NCBI RefSeq assembly: GCF_005484945.1
Contig: NZ_CP034035.1
Location: 2,480,001-2,544,000, forward strand
From: Brenneria rubrifaciens
Lineage (GTDB): Bacteria > Pseudomonadota > Gammaproteobacteria > Enterobacterales > Enterobacteriaceae
Length of the DNA stretch: 64,000 nt
Reading direction: 5' to 3'
Both the position numbers and the translations under genes were made by a program. Shown here piece by piece: positions 8,356-18,464 of this stretch. Under the pieces are notes generated by a model. It worked only from the letters and a program-made list of their open reading frames with translations, made no database searches and was not told where the DNA came from. Position 1 is the first letter of the stretch, and each line of letters opens with the position of its first letter.

Positions 8356-9720
8356 TTACCACAATCTGGCGCTGTCAGTCCTTTTCAAAGACGACATCTG
8401 CGCACGCAAAATAGCGAAGCCTATTAAGCCGGTCACAATATCTGCAAGAGGAAATGCCCAATATATCCCCGAAACATTCCAGTACCAGGGGAGAATCCAT
8501 AATAGAGGGAGAGTTAATACTAAATAACGCAGCAAAGAGACATAGAGCGCGATTTTAGCGACGCCAATTGACTGGAAGTACATGAGAAAAATTTGCTGTA
8601 ACGCGATAAATGGCATTGCCAGATGAAAAATTTGAATTGACAGTGACGCCACATCAATGACTTGCTTATCATCGGAGAAAAATGATGCCATCTGTTCTGA
8701 AAAAGCTAAACAGATAAGCGAATAAAGCAATGCGCTACCACAGGCAAGCAGAGAGAGCGTTTTTATTACATCGCGCACCCGCTGAAATTTATCTGCGCCG
8801 ATATTATAACCGACAAGGACTTGCGCCCCCATACATAGCCCATTCAAAGGTAATGCCGCGACCATCAGTAAACGGGAAGATATGCCAATGCCGGCGACAA
8901 CCGCATCGCCGTACTGTAAAGCAACCCGGTTTAAAAATGATATCGACACCACCTGTAACAATGCGTTTAGCGCCGTGGGAAATCCTATGCCGAGGATCGC
9001 GAAAACATCTTTTTTGGCGGCTAAACCTTGAGTTAGATTGATGGCGCTTTTCCCTGTCGAAAAATGAATAATATACATTGCGACCGAAGCGCATTGCCCC
9101 AATAGCGTTGCGATACCGGCGCCTTCTATGCCAAAATTAAAATAAAAGATAAAAATCGGATCGAGAATGGCATTACACCCAAACGCCATCAACTGCGTTT
9201 TCATACTCATGCGGGTATTGCCCTCCGCCCGAACAATGAACCCAGAAATCATATTGATGACGACCAGTATGTAACCCATTAGCAGCCATCGAAGATAACG
9301 CTGCGACAAAATTAACGTCTCATTCTCCGCGCCCATAAAGACGAATATTTTTAATGAGGCTGAACGAATCAAAAAGCTAAGTAATAAAGCAGTAATCAGC
9401 CCGCCTAAAAACGAGGAAAGCGCATAGCGGCCTGCTTCCTTTATTTTTCCCGAGCCAAGACTGCGGGATACAAAAGACGCACCTCCCGCGCCAAAACAGA
9501 TCCCAATGGTGGAGATCGCTATCGCGAAAGGGAATGTCAGCGCCATCGCTGCGATAGCGTGCGTACCCAAACGGCCAATAAAAAAAGCGTTTAAAAGCTG
9601 GTATAATGCACTGACGCTCACGCCAATAATGGTAGGTATAGCTAATTTTAAAATTAATGGAAAAATGTCATCGTTGGCTAACCCATCCAGATTTTGTGAA
9701 TTTTTGACAGGCGTTTTCAT
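8356..9720 (-). CDS. MATE family efflux transporter
   Basis: A 454-residue inner-membrane protein with about 12 hydrophobic helices in two similar halves, typical of Na+/H+-coupled MATE exporters. Helix 1-2 features (LALAIPTIIGVSVSALYQLL-type text followed by NAFFIGRLG) and FGAGGASFVSRSLGSG match the family. AGAGGTTTTT precedes the ATG at 9720. It follows the NRPS gene on the same strand after 105 bp, so the two are probably one transcription unit and the transporter likely exports the peptide product or protects the producer. The substrate itself is inference. Confidence 0.83.
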   Translation of the reverse strand: MKTPVKNSQNLDGLANDDIFPLILKLAIPTIIGVSVSALYQLLNAFFIGRLGTHAIAAMALTFPFAIAISTIGICFGAGGASFVSRSLGSGKIKEAGRYALSSFLGGLITALLLSFLIRSASLKIFVFMGAENETLILSQRYLRWLLMGYILVVINMISGFIVRAEGNTRMSMKTQLMAFGCNAILDPIFIFYFNFGIEGAGIATLLGQCASVAMYIIHFSTGKSAINLTQGLAAKKDVFAILGIGFPTALNALLQVVSISFLNRVALQYGDAVVAGIGISSRLLMVAALPLNGLCMGAQVLVGYNIGADKFQRVRDVIKTLSLLACGSALLYSLICLAFSEQMASFFSDDKQVIDVASLSIQIFHLAMPFIALQQIFLMYFQSIGVAKIALYVSLLRYLVLTLPLLWILPWYWNVSGIYWAFPLADIVTGLIGFAILRAQMSSLKRTDSARLW

Positions 9721-9825
9721 AAAAACCTCTAAACAAGGAATTCAAAATTAATCCCGCCTTGAAATGATAAGCCGGGATTCTATTTTTATACCTATAACAC
9801 TTTGATCACAATTAGTTAAAATTGA

Positions 9826-12800
9826 TCATGCATTTTGAGCCGTTAAATTTTCGGCGAAAGACATAAAATCACTTTTTATTATTGTTGAGATGACATCTAT
9901 CTCAGCACGTGAATATTTTGTCTTATCGTAAAGTAACTCTATGAGAAGATTACCATCAATTTTATCAATGTTAACCCATACTTTATAAGTATGAATCGTC
10001 CCAAAGGATACACCTTTCCATAGGTTGGATTTTTTTAAACCTATAAAGTTTGAATACCGTCCATTATCCAATGATCCCCGGTAATTAATCATGACTGATG
10101 GCCAAGTAAATCCGGGAATGGCGACTTCAGGGTTAATATTCTTCAAATAAGTTAAACTGCGCAATCCAAGTCCTTTGAAGGAGATGGATTTTCTCAATGC
10201 ATTAATCTTAATAGAACTATTTAAAATGCTATCCGTTTTATCTACTACAATTGGCAGCGGTAAAAACTCAATACACTGTCCCAACACTGTAGAAAGATCA
10301 TCATTTTTTCCAAACGGTATCCGGCACATGTCTACATTGTCAATAAAGAGCGATATTTTATCATCTTTAATTTTTCCAAAGGAAAATGTCAATAACGACA
10401 ACAACACATCTATAACGTCAACATTAACTTCATATAAATGTATATTAAAGAAAACGCTGCTCATCTCTTGGTTGAATTTAATATACTTTATCCCGACATC
10501 ATGACATAAAGAACTGTATTCTTCAGCGTGAAGATTTTTTAACGTAGAAATTTCTTCATTGTTAATGCTCTTATAATATTCAGTCCGATTTACCGAACAA
10601 TCACCGCTAATACTGGATAACATATCCCACGGCTGTTCGCGCCAATATTTTAGAATGTCCTGATAGTATTTAGTAGTATAAAGCTCAAGGTCATCATACC
10701 AATTATTCAAATAATAGATATCACGGTAAACAGGAACAGGTTTTTCCCCGTTCATTATCAAAAAATAATAACGTTCTATCTCATCCAATAATAACCTAAA
10801 ACTGTATCCATCAACAATGTAATGATGCGTTAAAATAAATAACGTGTTATAGCAATGTTCATTTACTTTTGCTTCGAATAATATACATTTCGCGAGTGGC
10901 ACATTACGATCAAACTTAAATGAATACTGTTCATTGGCCGCAGCATAGGATAGCGCCGCGTCAGCCTCAACCCTGGAAGAAAAGCACCCTATTTGTTGGA
11001 TATGAAGCCCTTCGGCGGAAACCAGCGAATAGAATTGAATATCATCATCCTTTTGATCAGCCACCATACGCAACAAGCTATAGTCCTGAGTAAGCTGATT
11101 TATGGCTTGAATCAATACAGACTTATCTAATACATTTTCAGTATCAATGAACATCTCCGAAATATTAAAATGCTCCATCAACTTCACACGGTGATAAAAA
11201 AATCGCACCATAGGAAGCGTTTTTAACCTGTTATTTTCATTGGATGAAACATACTCATTTTTAAAACACTGTTCTTTTATGGAGGCGGCCAACGTATCCA
11301 ATACGGGATTGTTATAAATCTGACTGACGGTAAAATTAACGCCTTTTGCCGCTGCCAGCGCAACGCACCGTACACTCAGCATAGAGTTTCCACCGAGGTC
11401 GAAAAAATTTGATTTTTTATTAATGTTATTGGTTAAAAGCAGTTTTTCCCATATGTCTGCAATAATGCGTTCTGTGGTGGTAAAATTATTCGCACTGATA
11501 GAGTGTGTAAGATTTTCATCATCCTCGAATACCAGACCTGCTCGGTTTAGCTTACCACCAGACAAACGTGGCAGTTCGTTGCGAAATACAATTTTATTCG
11601 GTATCGAATAAGTGGGCAGTCTATTCCTCATATATTGTTTGAGGGTATCTTCAGACACTGGGGACATATCGGTTACGAGAAAAGCGACAAGAAGAACAGT
11701 ATCGTGATGGGTGATTAACTTTGCTGCCGCATCCTTTATTTGAGGATGGGTTTTTAATACCAATTCAATTTCTTCAAGTTCGACTCTAAACCCTCTATAT
11801 TTTACTTGATTATCCTTTCTTCCAATTAATTCGAGTAAATCATCTTCTCTGAAGCGCCCGATATCGCCGGTTTTATACATGAGCGATCCGAAATCTTTCA
11901 ATACATCAATATCGTTAGGAACAAACTTTTCTTGAGTGAGTGTTGAATCTAAAAGATAGCCATCGGATAAGCATCTTCCCGCAATCACCAACTCTCCTGA
12001 GACGCCTCTGGGCACCAATTTATTTTTTCTATTAACGATGGCGATGCCAACATTTGTCAACGGGACACCGACAGGAATGATATCGGTATCCGTTAATGTT
12101 TCCTTATCAACTAAGCAAGTCGCCGCATTAGAACAACATTCCGTTGAGCCATAGAAATTAAATAAAGGGACGTCCGGGAAGGTTTCATAAAAATCTTTTG
12201 CCAGAGATGGCGACAACGGTTCGGCACTTGAGGTGACAAATCTTAGTGAGTGGCGGGCTAATAACGCTTTATCCTCAAAGGATAATAATAAAGAGATGAC
12301 GCTGGGAGAACATAAAAGATGGGTTATTTTCTTAAACACTAAAACGTCAACAAAACGTTCGGGATCGAGCAACTCCTGTTCGCTTAATAAGTAACTCGGT
12401 ACGCCTTTAAGTAAAGCACCGTAAATTTCCCAAGCACTAGCAACCAGAGAAGCCGATTTTTGTACGATAGCACGATCATTGGATTGAAAAGGATGGGTAT
12501 CCCACATCCATTGTAATCGATTAACACACGCTTTTACTGGAATGATAACGCCTTTTGGAACCCCGCTAGACCCGGATGTATAGACAATTTGTAGTGTTGT
12601 ATTTTCTGGCGCTTTCCGCCAGGGGGTCACATTTCGCTCGGAAGATAAAGCGGCGATCTCATCAGTACTGATGATCACATATTTTTTGTCAAAACCCGTG
12701 GCGAGTCTGTCGGTGACAATGGCGATAGGGTTAAGGGATTCAGCGATAGCCACGACTCTCTTCTGAGAATTATAGCTTCCTGCTACCACGTAGGTTATTC

Positions 12801-15800
12801 CCATTTTGCAACATGCTAAGATTAGCGCAATACAATGAATACCCCTATCATTTTGGATTAAAATTCGCGCCCCGTCATGACATCCCTTACTTTCCAGGTA
12901 AAAGCAAATGGAATTGATATAGCAATCAAGTTCACTATACGTTATGCTGCCATCTTTCCAAATATAAGCGGTATCATGCTTATACTTTTCTAAAGCTTCA
13001 TTCAGTGTATTTGAAAGAGAGATCAGTTCACCGGAACGTGCTTTTTGAATATTATTATATTCCTCCAGAAAATTAATTTCAGAACTTGATAGGCATGGAT
13101 AGTCACCGATAGGACTTGTCGTATTTTTAATGATATTTGTTATCAGTTCCTTGAAATTTTCAGCCATTCGGATGATATACCCTCTACTGAAAAGATCTAC
13201 ACAATAAGTGAACTGAAAATATAATGTATCGTTTTCTTCCTGACAATATAAGACTAAATCATATTTGCTGTAATGATTATTTATTTCTTTGACCCTAACA
13301 AGTAACTCTTGACGCTTTTGTGATGTAGAAATATTTTCTGCTTGTTCAGAATACATATTGAACATAATTTGAAATATTGGAGAAACATTACTGTCGCGAG
13401 AAAAATTCAATGACTCCAGCATCCAACTAAAAGGATAATTCGCATGCGATAAAGAGTGACTGACTTTTTCGTTGACCTGGCTGAGATAATCAATGAAATG
13501 ATTTTCCTCATCTATCTTCACCCTTAGAGGAAGCATGTTCAAGAAAAAACCAATAAGGTTCTCAGTGCCGCTTTTTTCTCTGATCACATGGGGTGCACCG
13601 ATGATAACATCGGTTTGCTCAGTATAGTTGTAAATCAGCAAATCAAAAATGGCCAGTATTGTGGAAAATAGTGTTGCATTAGCCGATTTAGCCACAGCAT
13701 GAAGATTATTACGGTCATCGGAGGATAATGAAAAACCTACTGAGTCACAACGATATGACCGTATTGCCGGTCTTTTCTTATCGCTGGGTAAGAGTATTTT
13801 AGGCAGTTCGCCACTAAGCGATTGTTCCCAAAAGCGCTTTTGCTCCGATAATGAGTTTTTGTTGATATGATTTTTTTCCCAGGAAACATAGTCTTTAAAT
13901 GCTATCTTTTCTTTTTCCACTGGAAGATGATGATAAAAAGATGAAAACTTCTTAGCCAACAGAGAAAGAGACCAGGCATCCATTATAATCTCATGCGTGG
14001 TAAACAATATCATTGCTCTGGCGTCACTCATTTTGATGAGCAATGCTTTATAAATAGGACCTTTTTCTAAATCAAATTCATATTCTGCATTCTTTAACTT
14101 TATTTCTTTTAACTTTTCCGCCTGAACTTCTTCTGAATATGGGGAAAAATCTAATTCATCCAGCGTGGTATTGGGTGTACTGAACCGGATAAAAGGCTCC
14201 CCCCCTTCTTCCAGAAATCTTATGCTGAACGTGTCATAGCTTTCAATTAATTCACCCCATGCAGATCGTATGTTGTTGCTATCGATATGGCCTGTCAGTT
14301 CAAAACTTGTTTGAAGGATATAATTTTTTATTTCTGGTTCAAGTTTCCATAAAAACCACAGATGGCGCTGTGTCTGACTCAACGGATAATTTCCATCCGG
14401 GGAAGCAGATGATTGTGTAATCTCAGGCAACATCACACGGTTGTCACCATTCTCAATTTTTTTAGCCAATTCATCTATAGTGAGGTTATATAATTCAAAG
14501 AGTTGGACGCCGCATGACATTTCTTTATTGATAAAATTAATTGCCAACATAGCGCGCAGAGAATCTCCGCCTAATTCAATAAATTTATCTTTTATACCGA
14601 CTTTATCCAAGTGTAGCACTCTGCTAAAAATAGAGCATAGCTGCTTTTCTTGGCTGCTTTGTGGTGGAGAATATTCCGTATCAATCACCGGCCTAATGTT
14701 ATCGGGTGAGGGTAATGCATTGTAATCAAGCTTGCCATTGCTGTTCGTCGGTATCTTGCCTAATTGATAAAACGCGTCAGGAACCATGTAGTCAGGCAAT
14801 TTCTCACGGATGAAATCAACTAACTCTTTTCGTGTAACCGGCGCCAACACTTCAATAAAGGTAACTAATCTAGGAAGATAATCTTGTTCTGTTTTATTTT
14901 CCAGATTTTCCCGTGACGTAATTTTTATTTTATTCTCATTTATCAGTTTTGTTGCGCTGATTTTTATTTTTTCAAATTTGCTTATCACATTATCTACTTC
15001 ATTTAATTCAATGCGATAACCTCTTAATTTTACTTGCCTGTCCGTTCTGCCCAGACATTCGAAAAGACCATCAGACCTTATTTTGACTAGATCGCCTGTT
15101 TTGTATAGTCGGGAAACTTGTTCCCCTTGCTGAAACGGATTGGACAAGAAAGCCGAGGCTGTTTTCTCTGCGTCGTTAATATAACCACAGGATACACCGA
15201 CGCCACTGACATACAGCTCGCCGATTTCACCGTCAGCCACCTGTTTCAAATCGCCCTCTGAAGCAGGTTCAATAACATAGGCTGTCAATCCCTCTATGGG
15301 TTTTCCTATTGGGGTGTACCCGGAAGTTGGCGTTGATGTAATCAGATGGTGCATCACGCCATCGGCGCATTCAGTTGGCCCATAATGATTTAAAATTGGA
15401 ATATGCGGAAAAATAGCAAACCATTTCTTGCACAACCAGGGTTGTAATGGTTCGCCTACAGTGGCGATAACTCTGATTGTTGAAAGAGAGGCACAATGAT
15501 CAATCTTGCGAATACCTTCAATAAATTGATTTAATAGTGAAGGAACATATTGAACCACGGTGATTGCAAATCGGTTCAAGGCTGCATAAAAGCAGGGTAT
15601 ATCCCGTATTGTTTCTGATGAGATGATACTTGTGGTTCCACCGACCATTAATGCTGATAAAAATTGCCATAATGATATATCAAAACACTGAGAGGCGGTT
15701 TGTGCCAGGGTATCCTGGTCATTAAGCGACAAATCCTTTACTTTCGCCACCAAATGATTTGCTAAACCTTTATGCTGAATCATGACGCCTTTCGGTTCGC

Positions 15801-16293
15801 CTGTTGTACCAGAGGTAAATATAATGTAGGCGAGATCATTATCATCGTAGCAATAATCCGTTTTTTCATCGACTGGATTTAATAACACATCCAAATTTAG
15901 GATTTCTGTTTCATTAGAAAATTCATTATGTTTTTCGTGTTTTTCTTCTATTAAAACAGTTTTGCAATTACTTTTCTGGCACATATACGCCAGGCGTTCA
16001 GAGGGGTAGGAAGAGTCTAAAGGAAGATATACAGCACGCAGCTTGAATATAGCCAGCATGACAGCTAATAAATTACAACTTCGCTCAATCATGACGCCAA
16101 CAATATCACCTTGCCGCACGCCACGGCGAGCCAGATTGCCGGCAATATTATTTGATAGTGAGTCTAACTGCTGATAGGTTAATGCATCGCTTTCGTCGAT
16201 AACAGCTATTTTTGATGGATGGTTTATAACGTATTTTCGGAAATGATTGATAACACCCTTTTGCCTAACATCTTCCATGTTGATGGTTCCCAT
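9826..16293 (-). CDS. Two-module non-ribosomal peptide synthetase, A-PCP-C-A-PCP-E-like
   Basis: A single 2155-residue protein. Domains by motif: A1 about 20-530 (FTSGTTGEPKG 159-169, YKTGD near 400, K521); PCP1 with LGGDSLR, Ser578; condensation 635-1065; A2 about 1095-1590 (YTSGSSGVPKG near 1240, K1581); PCP2 with LGGNSML, Ser1637; then 1690-2150, a condensation-superfamily domain with HHYIVDG (1823-1829) and a late INYRG resembling the E-domain FNYLG motif, hence epimerase-like. No thioesterase or reductase follows, so release is unexplained. The internal condensation motif reads HEIIMDA (767-773) rather than HHxxxDG, replacing the catalytic second His by Glu. In A2 the residue equivalent to GrsA Asp235 is Val1284 (LVASAWE), hinting at a non-standard substrate. 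By hand alignment A1 pocket residues read D-I-W-Q-A-V-H-D-G-K; I cannot assign an amino acid. AGAGGTAGCTA precedes the ATG. Confidence 0.9.
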   Translation of the reverse strand: MGTINMEDVRQKGVINHFRKYVINHPSKIAVIDESDALTYQQLDSLSNNIAGNLARRGVRQGDIVGVMIERSCNLLAVMLAIFKLRAVYLPLDSSYPSERLAYMCQKSNCKTVLIEEKHEKHNEFSNETEILNLDVLLNPVDEKTDYCYDDNDLAYIIFTSGTTGEPKGVMIQHKGLANHLVAKVKDLSLNDQDTLAQTASQCFDISLWQFLSALMVGGTTSIISSETIRDIPCFYAALNRFAITVVQYVPSLLNQFIEGIRKIDHCASLSTIRVIATVGEPLQPWLCKKWFAIFPHIPILNHYGPTECADGVMHHLITSTPTSGYTPIGKPIEGLTAYVIEPASEGDLKQVADGEIGELYVSGVGVSCGYINDAEKTASAFLSNPFQQGEQVSRLYKTGDLVKIRSDGLFECLGRTDRQVKLRGYRIELNEVDNVISKFEKIKISATKLINENKIKITSRENLENKTEQDYLPRLVTFIEVLAPVTRKELVDFIREKLPDYMVPDAFYQLGKIPTNSNGKLDYNALPSPDNIRPVIDTEYSPPQSSQEKQLCSIFSRVLHLDKVGIKDKFIELGGDSLRAMLAINFINKEMSCGVQLFELYNLTIDELAKKIENGDNRVMLPEITQSSASPDGNYPLSQTQRHLWFLWKLEPEIKNYILQTSFELTGHIDSNNIRSAWGELIESYDTFSIRFLEEGGEPFIRFSTPNTTLDELDFSPYSEEVQAEKLKEIKLKNAEYEFDLEKGPIYKALLIKMSDARAMILFTTHEIIMDAWSLSLLAKKFSSFYHHLPVEKEKIAFKDYVSWEKNHINKNSLSEQKRFWEQSLSGELPKILLPSDKKRPAIRSYRCDSVGFSLSSDDRNNLHAVAKSANATLFSTILAIFDLLIYNYTEQTDVIIGAPHVIREKSGTENLIGFFLNMLPLRVKIDEENHFIDYLSQVNEKVSHSLSHANYPFSWMLESLNFSRDSNVSPIFQIMFNMYSEQAENISTSQKRQELLVRVKEINNHYSKYDLVLYCQEENDTLYFQFTYCVDLFSRGYIIRMAENFKELITNIIKNTTSPIGDYPCLSSSEINFLEEYNNIQKARSGELISLSNTLNEALEKYKHDTAYIWKDGSITYSELDCYINSICFYLESKGCHDGARILIQNDRGIHCIALILACCKMGITYVVAGSYNSQKRVVAIAESLNPIAIVTDRLATGFDKKYVIISTDEIAALSSERNVTPWRKAPENTTLQIVYTSGSSGVPKGVIIPVKACVNRLQWMWDTHPFQSNDRAIVQKSASLVASAWEIYGALLKGVPSYLLSEQELLDPERFVDVLVFKKITHLLCSPSVISLLLSFEDKALLARHSLRFVTSSAEPLSPSLAKDFYETFPDVPLFNFYGSTECCSNAATCLVDKETLTDTDIIPVGVPLTNVGIAIVNRKNKLVPRGVSGELVIAGRCLSDGYLLDSTLTQEKFVPNDIDVLKDFGSLMYKTGDIGRFREDDLLELIGRKDNQVKYRGFRVELEEIELVLKTHPQIKDAAAKLITHHDTVLLVAFLVTDMSPVSEDTLKQYMRNRLPTYSIPNKIVFRNELPRLSGGKLNRAGLVFEDDENLTHSISANNFTTTERIIADIWEKLLLTNNINKKSNFFDLGGNSMLSVRCVALAAAKGVNFTVSQIYNNPVLDTLAASIKEQCFKNEYVSSNENNRLKTLPMVRFFYHRVKLMEHFNISEMFIDTENVLDKSVLIQAINQLTQDYSLLRMVADQKDDDIQFYSLVSAEGLHIQQIGCFSSRVEADAALSYAAANEQYSFKFDRNVPLAKCILFEAKVNEHCYNTLFILTHHYIVDGYSFRLLLDEIERYYFLIMNGEKPVPVYRDIYYLNNWYDDLELYTTKYYQDILKYWREQPWDMLSSISGDCSVNRTEYYKSINNEEISTLKNLHAEEYSSLCHDVGIKYIKFNQEMSSVFFNIHLYEVNVDVIDVLLSLLTFSFGKIKDDKISLFIDNVDMCRIPFGKNDDLSTVLGQCIEFLPLPIVVDKTDSILNSSIKINALRKSISFKGLGLRSLTYLKNINPEVAIPGFTWPSVMINYRGSLDNGRYSNFIGLKKSNLWKGVSFGTIHTYKVWVNIDKIDGNLLIELLYDKTKYSRAEIDVISTIIKSDFMSFAENLTAQNA

Positions 16294-16376
16294 TAGCTAC
16301 CTCTGTGAATGGTTTTTTCGTCATTAATAAAGCCATAATAATAAGCATAATTATATATAGGATGAGTCATATGAAC

Positions 16377-16408
16377 GCGCATATATTTCAAGTTTGAAAT
16401 ATATGCGC
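16377..16408. promoter_or_regulatory. 32-bp near-perfect palindrome upstream of the NRPS gene
   Basis: GCGCATATATTTCAA at 16377-16391 is exactly complemented by TTGAAATATATGCGC at 16394-16408 with only GT between the arms. It lies about 85 bp before the NRPS start codon. A 15-bp perfect arm is far beyond chance. It could be an operator for a dimeric regulator or a cruciform/hairpin element. No regulator gene is adjacent. Confidence 0.6.
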
Positions 16409-16636
16409 TATAACAATATGTGAGTACAATCGATACCGTTATTTTTAACATTGTAATAAATACCAATAATAAATATTAACTGGCTAATGATTCTTTGAGT
16501 GAGTTTATTTTTTCTTAATGAGATATGACTGAACAATATACTCCTCAGAGGAGAGTGTTCAAGTAGTATTATTGAATAAATCAGATATGAAACCTACTCA
16601 TGCAGGCGGAGTTCAACAGAATCGTGCGTTGGCTGT

Positions 16637-16665
16637 GTTACCCGGCGTCACTCCTGCCGGGTAAC
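16637..16665 (-). terminator. Hairpin after the AEC transporter gene
   Basis: GTTACCCGGC (16637-16646) pairs with GCCGGGTAAC (16656-16665) around a 9-base loop, 24 bp beyond the stop of the AEC gene. There is no clear U-run in either direction, so it may stabilise the transcript end rather than act as a classical terminator. Confidence 0.5.
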
Positions 16666-16688
16666 AAGGGGGAAGAGGGTTTTTAACG

Positions 16689-17633
16689 CTAGGTCATCAT
16701 ATAAATCACCAGACCTTCGGTGAAAATCCCTATCGCAGTGCCAATCAATATTGAGGAAGAAGCGGACTCCACATAGGTCTCGCTGCGTACCGCAAACATG
16801 CCGGCGGCGATGGCGGACGGCGTGGCGCCGATAATCACCACCTGCTGCATCAGGGTGGGGCTCAATCCGAAGGCCACGCCCGCCGCAGCCATAATCGCCG
16901 GCTGCACCAGATTTTTCAGGCTGATGTTGGTAAAGGTATGCCGATTGAATTTCGGGCTTTCACCATAAAACAGTAAACCGAGCGCAAACAGTGAAATCCC
17001 GCCGGCGGTTTTACCCATGGTGTCAATCGACGAATAAAGCAGTTCTGGAATTTTGATCCCCAGCAGGCTGAGTATCACCCCCAGAATCGGAATCCACACA
17101 ATCGGATTTCGCGCGGCTTTAAACAGGTTTTTCAGGATCATAATGCCCAGACTCTCCTGATTAGCGCCATCCTTGTCGCTGTCTCCCATACGAATCAGCA
17201 CAATCGTCAACGGGATCATGAACACGCTGGTAATCAGGTTGCCGATCAATACCCCCAGGAACCCTTCGGGGCCGATGAGCACAGCCAGAACCGGTGCGCC
17301 AAAGTAAGCCATGTCGGGAAACGCGCACACCAGCGACTGAATCGCGCCGGTCTTGATATCCTGACGAAAGACAAAGCGGGAAATGCACAGCGTCAGCAGA
17401 TAAGAGCCCATCAGACCGATGAACAGCACCGCCATGAAAGAGAAGTTTTTAATTTTTTCGGGGTCGGTATTTAAAGCGCCGATAAACAGATGCAACGGCA
17501 AGGCAAATCGAATCACGACTGTCGCTAATACGCCAGCGTCTTCGCGTTTCGTGTAGTTTAATTTCCCACTAAGCCAACCCATAATCATAATAAAAACTAA
17601 CGGGAACAAAGATGATAATAATAATGAAGACAT
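16689..17633 (-). CDS. AEC (auxin efflux carrier) family transporter
   Basis: A 314-residue inner-membrane protein with about ten helices in two halves, as in the AEC/YfdV/MdcF family that moves malonate, malate or other organic anions. Family landmarks include FALPLHLFIGAL in the first half, YFGAPVLAVLIGPEG in the middle, and ALGLLFYG and VVIIGATPSAIAAGMFA in the second half. An AGG lies nine bases before the ATG. It is transcribed toward the NRPS promoter region but is separated by a hairpin, so it is probably its own unit. The substrate is unknown. Confidence 0.8.
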   Translation of the reverse strand: MSSLLLSSLFPLVFIMIMGWLSGKLNYTKREDAGVLATVVIRFALPLHLFIGALNTDPEKIKNFSFMAVLFIGLMGSYLLTLCISRFVFRQDIKTGAIQSLVCAFPDMAYFGAPVLAVLIGPEGFLGVLIGNLITSVFMIPLTIVLIRMGDSDKDGANQESLGIMILKNLFKAARNPIVWIPILGVILSLLGIKIPELLYSSIDTMGKTAGGISLFALGLLFYGESPKFNRHTFTNISLKNLVQPAIMAAAGVAFGLSPTLMQQVVIIGATPSAIAAGMFAVRSETYVESASSSILIGTAIGIFTEGLVIYMMT

Positions 17634-18464
17634 AAAAAACCTATATTTTATCTACGTTATAAGAGGATTCAGTTTTTATCTTTTTTTAAAAAATTCTATT
17701 GTGATTATCGTCACACGATTTTTTATATTTAGTTTTCAATAATTAATAAACACAAAACAAACTAAGATAAGGAATTAATAAAAATTAAAATCACCATAAC
17801 GGTTAATATATTTATATAAATAATATTTCCGTGAACCCCATTTCTTTAACCAATGAACGCCAATTTCAGCAATCCACTTCACGAAAAAAAGCTTTTTTTG
17901 CTTATTTTTCATACTAATAACATAACCGTGACGGTTTCGCCTGGCGTATCCGCATACGCAAAGCTATTTTCAGTCCACTTTCTCAATTTCGCCTGTTATT
18001 TATATTTAATTTCTCTTCGTGCCCGCATTTTATTAAAAAATAAGCGCCACATCGAAATTAATGTATAAATATAAAAACCAAATACGAGAAGCCACTGACT
18101 TAAATGCAATCACGCGTATTAAAATCTCACGGCATAAAACAGGAAATGGATGACTGGCGGCATACCACTCTCCAGGCATGGATATCGCCGGTTAAAAAGG
18201 CTATTTTCATGCAACGGACAGGCATCGGCAATTTAGATCGGGGCGAATAAAAAATCGTATTGATCTGCCTGTTATACCGCCGGGTGAGCAGGTTAATTCA
18301 GGCAGATCGCGGATAGGAACATGACACCTTGCCTACAATTTCAATAACTGACGGATTTTATCACGCTGTGCGGCACAGGCTGCCTGATTGCGGGCGTCAT
18401 TGATACCCTGCGGATAAAACCACGCCCAATCGTCGTGCCGGTGTCGGCTTCAGGGCAAGGCGAA
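17634..18464. other. AT-rich intergenic region with possible protein remnant
   Basis: About 830 bases without a supported gene; the left two thirds are strongly AT-rich. On the complementary strand between about 18343 and 18440 a short frame encodes protein-like text (DDWAWFYPQGINDARNQAA and QRDKIRQLLKL to a stop at 18343), but it has no start codon or ribosome site and follows a stop just upstream. It may be the tail of a lost gene after the thioredoxin-like gene. Confidence 0.3.

Larger units (their letters stand above)
16294..16688. promoter_or_regulatory. NRPS promoter region
   Basis: An AT-rich 395-bp gap upstream of the NRPS gene. It contains the 32-bp palindrome listed separately and, at its right end, a hairpin belonging to the neighbouring transporter gene. 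No ORF here is convincing. The NRPS/MATE promoter must lie within this region or at its left edge. Confidence 0.45.

Noticed and set aside
17853..18068. A possible 71-residue protein in the AT-rich gap
   Set aside because: No ribosome site or family features; codon use looks random.
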